Made by a program: the position numbers and the translations under genes. This document shows, piece after piece, positions 11,675-23,942 of a stretch of 64,000 nucleotides of DNA. The notes below the pieces were generated by a model. It did not search any database, was not told the DNA's origin, and saw nothing but the letters and a program-made list of their open reading frames with translations. The first letter of the stretch is position 1; each line of letters opens with the position of its first letter. The DNA is from Heritiera littoralis (taxonomy: Eukaryota; Streptophyta; Magnoliopsida; Malvales; Malvaceae): assembly GCA_031772115.1 (NCBI GenBank), contig JAPDPK010000010.1, forward strand, positions 682,001 through 746,000, written 5' to 3'.

Positions 11675-12656
11675 ATGGAACATGATTTGAAAGCGATGGG
11701 GAGTTCAACAGCATGCCAATTCTTCAACTTGTAGCCAGGAGGGCAAGGACGAATTCCAGAACTGTCCACCTCTGTTGGAACTTCCTCCATTCCTACCACA
11801 TTGATAGAGAGTTCTGTGAAAGCTTTAGCCACCATTGGGATAAACTTACCTCTTTCAATTTTTGACGAGTTATTGTGGATGTATCCTGCTGAATAGAAAG
11901 ACTCGTTTAGAGGGGGAAAACTCATTGGTTCGAACTCCATCTCATGCCCCATAAAATTGGCCAACCTGCTTTCTTTCTTCTTTTCTATGAACTTTTTCTT
12001 TTCAAGTCCAGTAGGTTTATATCCTAACCCAAACCTATCCATCTTAGGAATAACGGACACTGCTCTCTTAATTCCTTGTAACTCCTTTCCTAAACCTGCT
12101 CCAACACAACATCCCTTTCCCACTATTTGTTGGATCTCGAGCCTGGTGGCTTTTGACAAATGCGGTACAGGTATTTTCATCCCTTCTCCCACAAATGTAG
12201 CATTAACAAGCTCTAAAGATCTAAAAGAGCATTCCACTGCATCTTCAGCAACTTCTATGTATGGGGTACTTGTAGCAATGGTTGTAATCATATCTTCTTC
12301 ACCTCCTATACTCACCAGATGTCCATCCACCACAAATTTGACCTTTTGGTGCAAAGTCGAAGGGACTGCACCAGCCGAATGGATCCAAGGCCTTCCAAGC
12401 AAACAATTGTAAGAAGGAGTTATATCCATAACTTGGAATTCAATGTTATAAACACATGGGCCAATCTGAAGTGGCACCTATATATTCCCAATCACTTCTC
12501 GACGGGTGCCGTCAAAGACTCTTACAATAATGTGGCTTCTCCTCATATTTGATTTATCTATGGGTAGCCTAGACAGTGTAATCATGGGCATAACGTTCAA
12601 GGATGACCCATTATCAATGAGGACCTTCGGAAGGATATGATCTTTACAAGTAGTGG
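11675..12656 (-). pseudogene. Aspartic protease (pro) of the Tat/Ogre element (broken)
   Basis: The active-site stretch VLIDNGSSLNVMP lies near 12600. DNGS instead of the retroviral DTG/DSG is typical of this plant lineage. The flap and C-terminal motif CLLGRPWIHSAGAVPS follows in the frame 12477-11671. An in-frame TAG near 12478 separates the active site from the rest, and a one-base shift near 12670 separates it from gag. The C-terminal extension (LLGRPW to GYKLKNWHAVELP, ending FKSCSM) runs to the intron donor. Known role: cleaves the gag-pol polyprotein. Confidence 0.85.
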
Positions 12657-15351
12657 TTATGTGAAGGGCTTTAGTACTTCCTCTGTGTCGGGTGGGATTT
12701 CATCATCATTGAATGAAATGAAGTTATCCGCCACAATGTTTCCCACCAACTGGTCTATATTCTCCACCGACACATTGTGGGCCACATAAGCTTCATTGAG
12801 CACTTTCAACAAAGCATTTCGATGAGGCTCTGAATTCAAAAGTAGAGAAAGTAAGGAAATCCTTGCTGGTAAGCGATTTAATTGTTCCACCACATTGTAT
12901 TCACTGTGTTTAATAAACTTCAAAAACTCACAAGCTTCTTTCTCCGTTACAGGTTTCTTCTTTTCAGAATCTACTGGAACTATCGGCCTGTTTTCTTTTG
13001 CTTGGCTATCTCTACTATTTTCACCCTTTTCATCTTCTTTAGCTTTCCCCATCTGAATTTTCTTCAATATCTCTGGGGTATAACATCTACCACTTCTGGT
13101 CATTCCTCTCGAACCCGCAATGTCTATTGTATCGGCAGCATAGGAAGAAGGATTGTTGAGAGTTCCTTGAGCCGTGACCTTAAAATTGTAATTCCACGGG
13201 ACTGCATGGTCACTCTTATAAAGGAATGGGCTTGGGACTTTAATAATTAATTTTGACTTGGCATTTTCAACAGTTGCACTAGGTTCCGCCTTACTCATAT
13301 CCTCACAAATGACCTTCAATGGTTTGATTGGCTTCCCAAACATTGATGGCTCTATAACATTCACTACATTCCCTTCAATAGCTTCAGAGAACTCAATCTC
13401 TCCCAAGTCTATCATCTTTTGTATTATACAACGAAACCCCTCACAACTTTGGACAGAATGGCCCACCACTTCTTCATGAAACTCACAATAATCTTCCTCT
13501 TGCATTTCAAACCCAAATTTTGCCCTCTTAGATTGAATAATCTTTGCCTCCCTCATTGCTTCTAGCACCACCCTCATCGGTGTCTTCACATCATTGACAT
13601 TCCTTTTTATCCAACACCCACCGTCCTCTATCACTGCATTTACATTGGCCTCCGTGTGATTTGGAAGGGGATTCATATTTACACTTGGCTCGTTATCCTT
13701 ACCAAATTCCAAGATTCCAGCTTTCATGAGATCTCGAACCTTGTATTTAAATGCCGTACAATTTTCGATTGAATGGCCTTGGATCCCGGCATGATAATCA
13801 CAACGAGCATTTGCATCATACCATTTTGGATAAGGGGGTTTAAGGGGTTGCAGGAAAACCGGGGCAACAAAGTGATTTTGCAATAATTGGGGGAATAGTT
13901 CAGCATAGGAGATTGGTATTGGGTCAAATTGAAGCCTTTCCTTATTACTCTTGGGGGCTCTTTGGTTATTTCCTTGGTTGATTGGTTGATAAGCAGGTCT
14001 TGGTGTTTGTGTAGAAGCAGGGGGCAGTAACATGCACTGGTACTTGAAAATTCATGGGATAAGCTGGTTGAGGGATTGGCGGGTATGGGTAAGGGTTTTG
14101 GGAAATATTGTTAATAGGTTGATAATAAGGATGGTATGTAGGGTATGAGAAATGAGGAGTGGGGTTTGTTTTTGATCGTTTTTCAATGTTAGCAGCTTGC
14201 ACTTCCCCTTCTTTCTTTTTACTTGTTCCACTCTTCTTTGAGGCCAATGTGTCTTCAATCTTGCCATTTTTAATGGCATTTTCAATCATCTCTCCCGAAA
14301 TAACCATATCAGCAAAATTTTTCGTGGCACTTCCAACAAGCTTATCATAATAAGGAGGCCGTAGAGTACTGACAAACAAAGTTGTAGTCTCTTTTTCAGT
14401 TAAAGGAGGTTGCACCTGAGCTGCCAAATTCCTCCACCTTTGGGCATACTCTTTGAAACCTTCACCGGATTTCATCTCTAAGTTTTGCAAGGACAACCTG
14501 TCTGGTGCCATATCTGTCATATGCCTATATTGGGCCACGAAAGCTTTTCCCAAATCCTTCCATGTATGAACACGACTTCGATCCAACTGATTATACCATT
14601 TGGCAGCTGGCCCAATCAAACTGTCTTGGAATCAATGAATGAGTAACTTATCATTGTTTGTGTAGCCAGACATCTTTCGGCAGAACATAGTAATGTGAGC
14701 TGCTGGGCACGTGGTTCCATCATACCTTTCAAATTCAGGAACTTTGAATTTAGGCGGTATAACCAAATCAGGGACAAGGCTAAGTTCGTTAGCATCTATA
14801 TTCCCGAAAGAAATCCATTCCCTCAATAGCCCTTAGCCTTCTTCCAATAGATCATATTTCTCCCGATTCCCCACTCTTTTTCCTCAACTTATCTTGTTCT
14901 ATGGGATCATCCAAATTAGGTATAAAGATAGGGTCAACAGGGCTAGATCCGGGTACTGTCCTTGATTTTGTGGATGATTCATGAAAACTTGGGCTTGGGG
15001 ATAAGCCTTTTGGGTGGATTGGGCTTGAGGAGGAGTAAACCCGGGCGGGTATGGTGGATCCTCCCTTGAAAGTTGAGGTTCTTCCCTTAAGTCTTCAGCA
15101 ACTCCTTGCCCCTTCATTAGAGTCATCATCATTTCCGTCATTTTCGCCACTTGTTCTCGAGATTCCTCTTGGGACTTGACAATTTCCTGCTGAACCCTTT
15201 CCATTCTTTCAATTCGTGCAAGTTGTTCAGATTCCATAGCTCTTACTTGTGCTCGAGTGTTGTAAGGATGATTTCCAAGCTTCGTTGGTTTAGCTATCCT
15301 TGCACCTCTATTATCAAAATTCCCATAATTAGGATGCTTTTTATTCATCAT
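12657..15351 (-). pseudogene. gag of the Tat/Ogre element (broken)
   Basis: The capsid/nucleocapsid gene, now read in four pieces: 15351-14899 (start, coiled-coil and Pro-rich), 14826-14632 (PPKFKVPEFERYDGTTCPAAHITMF), 14619-13966 (Retrotrans_gag core with AAKWYNQL and FKEYAQRWRNLAAQV), and 14033-12657. The last piece carries two short Cys/His knuckles of identical spacing, C-x2-H-x5-H-x4-C, around 13800 (CDYHAGIQGHSIENC) and 13480 (CEFHEEVVGHSVQSC). The pieces are separated by frameshifts near 14950 and 14030, a stop near 14838, and a stop near 14631 where Cys is likely. Known role: forms the virus-like particle and packages RNA. Confidence 0.9.
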
Positions 15352-15500
15352 TTTTTTTTATTTTGTGTTTATATTTGAATGCAATGCATGAAATGAGGTA
15401 ATATTGCCACATAACAATTGCCAATAATCAAACCTTTTATTGAATAGGAAAGGAAATTGTTCATAATGATACTCAACAAAGAAATACATCCGTGGAAAAT

Positions 15501-17427
15501 CTAAGCCCTAGGTTCGCCTTTGGATTTAGGCACCTTCAAGAAGTTCATAATCTGAAGGTAATGGTCATGCACTTCATCCAAAAATCCAGACAATCGATAA
15601 CCACGATTGGTAGCTGGGTTCACACCAGTCTTCAATACCCGTACTCGGTCTTCCATCTCCCTTGCTTTACTAATAACCAAGTTGATTTGCACAAATAGAT
15701 GTTTTAAATGATCTACCTTTAGGTAGTAGCCATTTCTCCATTTTTCACATTCCTTTGCTAAGGCATGCAAGTTGTTAGTGGTTTGTTGGAGTGCTTTTTC
15801 CATCCTTCGCACTTGAACTTGAACGTTCCCTTCCTTCAGACTTTCATGTTCAAGTGTCATTTGTTGTATCTTCTTTTGTAGCTTCTCATTCTCCTTTTGA
15901 ATTTTTCCTAACTCAGTGATAGTTGATGAAAGGGTACTATTTGCATTTTTAAGCAATGCCTTCCATTCACTGCGCTCTTCTTGAATCTTCAAACTCCATT
16001 GTTTTGATCTTTCTTCCATCTCTTGCCTAAGCCTTTTATTTTCACTCTCCAATTCGTCTTTCTCCATTTGGAGTTTTCTTGGCTTTTTCTAGCTCTAACA
16101 TGGGATCTCGAGGTGTAGGTTGGACAGGATCATCCTCTTCATTGTCAAGAGAGAGCTTCACATCCTTGCCACGTTTCAAGTGCCAAACGGAATATTCAGG
16201 AGCCACATCATTAGTGTATCTCTCCGGTTCAATTCGGATAGTTCGTTTCCATGCTTTGGCTATCTCTTCTGCTTTCTTCAGCGTTCCCGACTCCGTATAA
16301 GCAAATTCTAACTGAATCAACCCATGTGTCATTGGGACAAACTGTTCACTTCCCACCTGTCTTCGTACCAATATCGGGGCGTAACTAACAGCACCCCACA
16401 ATCCCAAAAGAGGAACCCACGGCTTATCTCCACAACTATATAATACCGGTTCATGTGCCATCCAAGGTGCCCTCCATACCACTTCTTGACTTTTAAGCTT
16501 GTGCAGAAATGAGATCCAATTCCTCTTCGACTTGGGCTTGGGCCATTTGCTTTTGCAAAATTCACTAATAGGAACTCTAGATCTGATAAAAATCTTTTGG
16601 AAACAACTTTCCACACATTCAAAGTGGCTTTTCATCCATATGTATAATAATTGCATGCAACCTTGAAAATGTCCTTCTCCTGTCCGCCTACAATGATTTA
16701 AAGAATGGATGGTTTCGGCCAAGATTGCTGGAGCAGGATTAATACCGTGTTCTAACTGATCAATAAGATCTACCACAGCTATTTCCACATAGCCCAAGGC
16801 CCTTGGAAAGATCACTAATCCATAAACAGCTAAAGCCATCGCCTTCACACCTAACTCGTCATCCAAGTGTGCTATGATGAAACTCCGTAGGAAACTCCAA
16901 GGAATACAAGTGCTCTCACCTTTTATCTTCATGGATGCATCAACCTCTGCCAAACTCATCCCTAGCAAGTTAACCATCTTCTTGCGATAACCTGTCTTAT
17001 TCTTTAGATAAATCTTATCCCTATTGGAAGGCTTCAGACAAAGCAAGGTTGAATACTCCTCGATGGTTGGCACCATGTCTACCTCGTTGAAGACAAAGCA
17101 TCGGTATGATGGATCCCAAAATTGAATCATAGCTCTAATCAAATTTTCATCCACAGTTACCGTAAGGAGGAATATCAAAGACCCATACTTTTGATGAAAA
17201 TTTCCTCGGCTCTCCTTGCTTAACTGTTTCCACACATCTAGCAAGTCAGCTATGTCATTTTGCTTGAAAATTAAATGCACCTTCTCAGGGAGGACGGATA
17301 TGTAATCCTCAGCCAAGCAGTCTCCTTCCTTGAGTTGGGCCTCTTTCGATAACAACTTTAGTTCACCAGAGGATATGAATGGCTTTTGACTTTCCATGGA
17401 TGTAACTCGGGTCCTTTTTATTGGCAA
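15501..17427 (-). pseudogene. ORF1 upstream of gag, DUF7745-like with coiled-coil tail
   Basis: The first frame (17427-16042, 461 codons) matches my memory of plant proteins labelled DUF7745: FWDPSYRCFVFNEVDMVPTIEEY near residue 125, a middle stretch with APAILAETIHSLNHCRR, and RAPWMAHEPVLYSCGDKPWVPLLG near residue 320. The next frame (16067-15501, 188 codons) is a strong coiled coil (Glu/Lys/Gln-rich, heptad-like). The two overlap by 26 nt, and a one-base shift near 16050 probably split one ORF of about 640 codons. It lies between the primer binding site and gag, where Ogre elements carry an extra ORF1. Its function is unknown. I choose the ATG at 17427 because the frame is clean; an internal ATG ten codons later is possible. 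Confidence 0.85.
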
Positions 17428-17976
17428 CTATTATGTGGCAAATATCCCTACACAAAGATGAAATGATGCAAATGTAAGAACTAATTAGAATGATGTCATG
17501 TTAATGGTATGCAAAATAAGAGTTGTTCCTTTGTGTACCTAATTTTAGGTTTTCTACAGAGTAGGTTAAGTATGGCTCTATCCTGTAGTTGGCCCCTTAT
17601 GGTCCATTATATGCATGGCTAGGGTTTTATAGGGATCTAAAAGTTCTCAAATTGCTCCTCACTGTCGTCCACACAAGACTAGTAAGGCACCCCAATCCTT
17701 GCCCATCACAGGCTCCAACCGGAAAGGGTTCAATTTGAGTGGGAGTATTTCGCTAGCCATTGCGGACGTTACCACCTCACGAGAGCGTAGGTACTATACT
17801 CCCTCCTAAAAGGGACAAGCTCGGGTGTAGAGCTCATGTCATGATATGCGCGTGATGTTGTGTGTAGGAACAAAATTTTTAAATGCCAAACATGATAACA
17901 TTGACAAAAGATCAAAATTAATCAAACAAATCCTAACATAGCATCAAGATTAAATTTTTTTGGCTTGACCCTCTAA
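17428..17976 (-). other. 5' leader of the Tat/Ogre element
   Basis: About 550 bases between primer binding site and ORF1 with no ORF of note. This is the usual place for packaging signals, but none can be identified by eye. Confidence 0.6.
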
Positions 17977-17996
17977 CTCCCCAGTCGAGTCGCCAA
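17977..17996 (-). other. Primer binding site of the Tat/Ogre element (tRNA-Arg-like)
   Basis: On the - strand, two bases after the LTR end, the sequence TTGGCGACTCGACTGGGG begins. The TGGCGACTC start matches the primer binding sites known from Tat/Ogre elements, which use an arginine tRNA. The exact tRNA is inferred, not tested. Confidence 0.75.
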
Positions 17997-17998
17997 GC

Positions 17999-18940
17999 TG
18001 TCGTAACGACTTTAGGCCCTAGACCTAACCGCTAGACATAAATTCAATGGAGTCGCCACCAATCATTTTTTTAGCCTAGGTGTGATTGGTCACCTATTCT
18101 CATTTAAGGATAAGGATTGATCTTCATTTCAGTTTTAGGGTTCGGGGGTCGGTTACATGTGAGGAAGGTGTTAGCACCCTCACGATGCCCATCCTAGAAT
18201 GGTACCTAATTAATCTTGTGCTATCTTAAGATGGTTTTGTTTGAATAATCTTAATTTGTCATATTTCTATTATATTCCAAATAATTGAGTATTGGTAAAT
18301 TTTCTAAGAAATTCTCCATCATTCTGGCGGATTTTCTTAAAAATTTATCCTCACCTCAGGAGTATTCAAGTAGTACCATTTGACTTGCTTGAAGAGGCTC
18401 TGTCGTCGGATTAAATCTTTTGTAATTTATTTTTAACCTAATCTTTATTTAATTTATCTTTCTCTATTTTTCTTTATCTAATTTTATTTATTCATTTTAT
18501 TGTTTTATTTATTTATAAATTTAGATTATTAATATTGAAAATTCTCTTAGTCTTCCATCATTCTGGTGAGACTTCGAGAAAAATTCTTACCTAAAGAATT
18601 CCAAATGCCAACCATTTGTGACTCTTTGGACTCTTATCATCGGAATAATCTTTATTAATTATTATACATTATTAATCCTATATCCATCAATTATTAATTT
18701 TTATTTTTTATTTTATAAACGTTTTATAATTTATCTTTTATTATTACTATTTTAAAATATTGAAAACATTTCTTAAATCTTCCAACATACCGGCAAAATT
18801 TAAGAAAAATTCTCTCATCTAGAAATTTTCAAATGTCAACCATTTGTGACTCTTTGGAATTTCATCATCGAAGTTATTTTTATTTATTCTTTGTTCGATA
18901 TTATTATTTTTTATTGTTTAAATTGTTGTTATTGTTATTG

Positions 18941-19036
<96 letters not shown>

Positions 19037-20804
19037 TCGAAAAATAAACATCTATTATTGAAAATTTTACTTAAATTTCTATCATTCTGGCGAGATTTAA
19101 GAAAAATCTTCTCACCTAGAGATTTCCAAATGTCAATCATTTATGACTCTTTGGAATCTCATCCTCGGAACAATTTTTGTTTACTTTCGATTTATTATTA
19201 AATCCTACATTTTATTATTAAAAATATATGTTAAAAATATAATTCATTAATATTGAAAATTTTACTTAAATCTTCCATCATTCTGGCGAGATTTAAGAAA
19301 AATCTTCTCACTTAGAGATTTCCAAATGTCAACCATTTGTGACTCTTTGGGATCTCATCCTCGGAATACTTGTTTTATGAAAATTTATGAATTTGCGTTA
19401 TGAATTTTTACTTTGTTTAATTTATTTTATAAATTTAAAGATTATAAATCATTAATGCATGTTAATTTTTTGTTTATTTATTCAAAGGATTACAAATCAT
19501 TACAAAAGAAATTATCCTAACATAAGCTAACATATAAACAAAGCATATGCTTCAATAATAATAATAATAATAAATAAATAAATAAATAGATAACAAAGCA
19601 TACAACACCTCCATGAAAGTTTGACTATTCAACTCAAACATGCAAATTAGCAACGAGCCAAACAAATAGAAATAAACTATTCTAGACTTTTACACTTGCA
19701 AAAAAGTGTGTTTGACTTGATCAATTTGACAACAAGCCACTAGATAAAGTCACACAGTAAAGCTAAATAGTAATAGAACACTCTTGACTAGTCAAACCGA
19801 AAAGCAAGTCACATGATAAATAAAATGCATAGCAAGTCAATTTGAGTAAAACAATGCACCACCCGGAGATGTAAACAACACTATTTTGACTAATCAACTC
19901 AATAGTAAGCCACGTAGTAAAGCAAATGAATATACCTTTTTCTATTCAGCTCTGTTCCCTTTCTTTTCGGTTCTTTGGCTTTCTTTTCTGTTTATCCTCC
20001 CTTTTTCCTCTGTTTCCCGTGCACACCTTCAACGGCTCGTAGCAATAGTGCGGGCGAACAGTGGACGTAGGCAGAGGCGCAGTGTGTGCGGGGATGGGCG
20101 ACAGAAGTGTGGATGCAAGAATGGACTGGAGGTCGATGGAGGCGAGACACAGCTGTGATCTTTTTTTTTTATTTCTTGAATTTCAATTGTGTATCTCTCC
20201 TTCACTGTGCCTCAATTTTGTCTCTCTTTTTCTTTTTCCCTTTTTGTGTCTTCTTCTCTGCTGCATGTGTATGAATTTATAGTAGTCTTTGGGCATCCAG
20301 ATTAAGAAAAGATTAATTGATTTGCATGATTTCATCATCTTGATTTTTGCTCTAATTTTTGGTTTATTATTCCTTTCCTTTCTTCACATAGTTGTCTTCC
20401 ATTAGCCTTAATATTCCTTTTCAATTTTTGCCCGTAAAGGATCCCTTTCCAGTTTCATTTGATTTTAGTGTAAATGCTGCAATTTCGGGATTTAAATCGG
20501 GATTTTGTAATTAAATTCAGCTAAGATCAATTTAGATCTAGAATTGAAAACCCCGATTTTACCTCTTTTATTATTTATATTTTTTTGTATTTTGTATTTT
20601 TCTTTTTATTACTTATTTTTATTTTATTTATTATCAATAAAATAAAATAAAGATAAAAAATAAAATAAAATAAAGATACAACAAGATTTATGAACCTTTG
20701 ACCCTTTTGGATTTGAGCCCAAATGCAAAGAAATGAATTAAATGGGCCTAAAACCCAAATTCAAAACCACGATGGGTTATGTTCGGACAAAAATGGTGTC
20801 TACA
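17999..20804 (-). repeat. 5' LTR of the Tat/Ogre element
   Basis: This 2806-bp copy pairs with 3336-6193 and includes the TTA microsatellite at 18946-19036. It is the 5' LTR in element orientation because the primer binding site lies at its left edge. Nothing in it looks like a host gene. Confidence 0.92.
18946..19036. repeat. (TTA)n microsatellite in LTR
   Basis: A perfect TTA run, partner of that at 4272-4402. It differs in length and in the preceding TTG interruptions. Confidence 0.95.
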
Positions 20805-20809
20805 ATAGG
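20805..20809. repeat. Target site duplication (right) of the Tat/Ogre element
   Basis: atagg, identical to 3331-3335. Confidence 0.92.
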
Positions 20810-21347
20810 GATTCCCATGTCGCATTCTAAATTTGGAAAGAATTTAATGGACTATAGGAATTCTAATATAGTTCTAGCACTACTTCTTACGTGTAATTGA
20901 TGAAGAAAATGAGCGTACTACTTAAACGCTCAAGAATACATGGAAGCGAGTGCTATGAATTCAAAAGCTCCTGGGACTATTATAAATTTGCTTTAAACTA
21001 ATATCGGCGCGATACTACAAGAGATATAAGATGGTGTATGATGTAGATTTCTAATGGTATAGAAAGGAATGGGAAACCTGAAACTGTTAACTCCCGAAAT
21101 AGTAAAGTAACTTCCTACAACATGCAGATTGGGTATAAGGAAGCAAGAATTATATAATGAGGTGGCAGTAAAGTTATACAATTAATTAATGCCGACCTTG
21201 AGAATTCCTTATTAGGAATGTTGCATTTCAAATGCATGGTGGAAGAAATACTTAAGAAAGAAACGATATGAGGAATCAAGAATTTAAAGTACATAAATCA
21301 AGAATTTCAGTGATTGGTTTAAGTGAAATTCAGAGGACATAATTCTT
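20810..21347 (+). other. Degenerate internal region of the outer element (right part)
   Basis: About 540 bases from the nested insertion to the polypurine tract. No ORF with a recognisable motif; this is the 3' part of the outer element's interior. Confidence 0.6.
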
Positions 21348-21362
21348 AAAGGTGGGAGAAAA
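21348..21362 (+). other. Polypurine tract of the outer element
   Basis: AAAGGTGGGAGAAAA abuts the LTR start TGTAAGATC. It supports the + orientation and the LTR start. Confidence 0.85.
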
Positions 21363-22726
21363 TGTAAGATCTAATTCTACTATACTATACATGTACGGAC
21401 ATGTAAATTTTAATTAATAAATAAATTATTTTTGTACATTTTTATAAATATTAAATAAAAAGCTAGGGGGCCCCACTTAGATTTCGTTGCTCAGACGATG
21501 ATATAGTGAGAAAATATATTTTTGGATTGATCTCGGTGAATTTTTGAAGTTGATTATAAGTGCAGTAAAGCAATTAGAAAAATGAGATTAATATTTTAAA
21601 GATGGGATATATATGTAAACTATAGTATATGCCAAGGATATGTTTATACATAAAAAAATATTTTTATAAATATATGTTAATAGAAAATATATATTTATAA
21701 TATAAAAAAAAAAAAGACACGTAGCAAGTTTCTCATGAAACTTGCTGCAGTTTAATGGAAAGGTAATAATAAATAAATAAAAGAGAAGAAGTGGAGAGAA
21801 AAGAGAAGAAATATTGAATGGCTAACTAGTTGGCAACTTTTCATTGGACAGCACATAAATAAAGAAGACAAAAGTGAGTCTTCTTGAAGTTGTTGAAGTC
21901 GGCAAAAGCAAGAGCACCTACTTCTTTGTTTCATTTTTCTCCTGTTGCACCGACTTTCTTCTTCTCCTTCTCCACGTCACCTTGTTCCTCATATGAAACC
22001 CTTCTCTCAAGCTTTTAACTTACCAAGCTCCTTTCACCAACTTTGTTCCCCATCACCATGGCTGTCTAAGGTTGGAATTTTATGTACAAAAGCCAACGTG
22101 ACAGGGGTTGGAATGGAGCTGTACAGTTCGACAATGGAGGGAAGGTGAGGTGATGATGTTTTCTTAAATTTTAGTTATGGTTTCTGATTAATATATGTAT
22201 GAGAAACATGTGTAAGGCTTTAGTTTGAAACAAAATGAATTGTAGTGCAGTAGGGGTATTCGGCCATATATGGGAAATGAAGAAATTGATGAAATTTTGT
22301 AGTATGTTTAATAGAGATTAGTAAAAAAATGAGGAATGAAATTGTTGGAACTTGATTGGATTTTGGTTTGTGATGAGTTTGCAAGAACTTGGGAGTGGCA
22401 TGAAAATGGGTATCAACCAACTATGAACTTGGCTAAATATTGATGATGAAACTTAATGTACGGAAGGTGTTTGAATGAATATACTAAGTAAATAGAAAAT
22501 GTTCATAAGGTTAGAGTTGAGAAAAGAAGAGAAACAAAGTGCTAAATGTAAATTTCAATTCTGCTGGAAAACTGTCTGTCCGAGTCGCATATTTAAAAAT
22601 TTAGTTTGGGGGTTTTAAAATGAAATAAATTTTGAAAAAATTACGATAGGAGCTTTATGAGTTAGGAAAAATTCAGTTTTGGAATTACCTAATTTGGAGT
22701 TGTGTATCCTGAGATATAGGCAGTTG

Positions 22727-22734
22727 AACACAGG
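22727..22734. repeat. 8-bp target site duplication of hAT copy A (left)
   Basis: aacacagg, repeated at 23943-23950 directly after the element. Eight bases is the hAT signature. Confidence 0.88.
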
Positions 22735-23942
22735 TAGAGTGGCAAAAGTTAACTCGACCTGAAAAATCCGTCCAACTAACCTGAATCCAAACCCGACCGA
22801 TCCGATTTGACTAAAAAAGTCAACAACCCAATCCGAATCCAAATTGATCCGAAACCTAATTTATCCGAATTTACATTGATCCAAACCCAACAGGATCCGA
22901 ACCCCAATTGATCCGAACCTAAATTCATCCGAATTTAGATTAACCCGAATCCGAATTGATCCGAATCCGAAATTGACCCGAATCCAAATTGATTCGAATC
23001 CAAATTTACCCAAACTTGAAAAGATTAAACTTAAATTTAATATTATAAATAAATATTTAAATGTTAAAATTAAATATCAAAGTATTTTAATATAGTAAAA
23101 ATATAATTTTTTTCAATAATATGAGTGTTATATATTTTTTTAATCTAGTTAAATTTAAATATTCACTTTTATATTTCATTCATTTGAACCTAATGTATAA
23201 TTATTTAATGGCTAATCTATAATAGAGTACAAAAGCTATATCATCTACGCTAATGTCTCCAATTATTTATAAAAAATCAAAATAAATTAAAGAGATATAT
23301 AATACTGTTTTATGATATTTAGTAGGGATTATTAAATCACTTTGATTCAAAATTTATTAATTATTGTAGATAATAAAAATAAAATAAAGAAAATGTAATT
23401 AATTTATGAATATTGGTAAATATATTATAAAAACTATCATACAGATTATTAAATATTTTGATTATTTCAATCTCAATTGTACTATAGGTCATGTAAGAAG
23501 AAAATTTTAATTTCATGAGTTTTGTAATTTTTAGAAATATGGTTTTAGTTGATTTTCATACTAGATAAATCACATCAAGATGACCAAAGCTTAATCCAAT
23601 AAATCTGTCCAATAGACCCGAATCCAAATCCGATCGACTCGAATCCAAATCCGACTAACCCGAATTGACTAAAAAAGTCAACAACCCAAAACCCGACCTT
23701 ATCCGAACCTGAAATGATCCAAACCCGAAATAGATCGATTTTTCTTTGACCCAAACCCGACCTTATCCGAACTTGAAATGATCCAAACCCGAAACAAACC
23801 AATTTTTCCTTGCCAAACCTGACCTTATCCGAACCCAAAATGATCTGAATCTGAAATGATCCGATTTTTCCTTAACCCAAAATGATCCAATCCAAAATGA
23901 TACAACCCAAACCCGATCCGACCCGCCCATTTGCCACCTCTA
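22735..23942. mobile_element. Non-autonomous hAT-like element, copy A
   Basis: A 1208-bp element with imperfect terminal inverted repeats: it starts TAGAGTGGCAAAA and ends TTTGCCACCTCTA, between 8-bp duplications. Its ends consist of short repeats of the type 'gatccgaacccgaa'. The AT-rich centre has no transposase. The centre is homologous, in reverse orientation, to copy B at 58291-59455 (for example the stretch 'catgtaagaagaaaatttt' at 23491 against its complement near 58690). The open frames here (22615-22842, 23575-23838) are repeat artefacts. Confidence 0.87.

Larger units (their letters stand above)
3336..20804 (-). mobile_element. Ty3/gypsy retrotransposon, Tat/Ogre lineage, nested in the outer element
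   Basis: A complete 17.5-kb element with two 2.8-kb LTRs starting TGTAGACACC on the - strand, flanked by atagg. Order on the - strand: 5' LTR, primer binding site, ORF1 (DUF7745-like), gag, protease, intron, RT, RNase H, second RNase H, integrase, 3'-UTR tandem repeats, polypurine tract, 3' LTR. The extra ORF1, the dual RNase H, the intron between protease and RT, the large LTRs and the 3'-UTR tandem repeats are known marks of the Tat lineage, and the intron of Ogre in particular. Nonsense codons and frameshifts break almost every gene, so this copy is not autonomous. Its LTRs differ by roughly 1-2% by eye apart from length changes in ATT runs, so insertion was recent. Confidence 0.93.

Noticed and set aside
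11957..12552. Plus-strand ORFs over the protease region
   Set aside because: They are shadows of the real - strand protease and gag frames.
22615..23838. ORFs rich in Gly/Phe/Ser in hAT copy A
   Set aside because: They translate the subterminal short repeats of the transposon.
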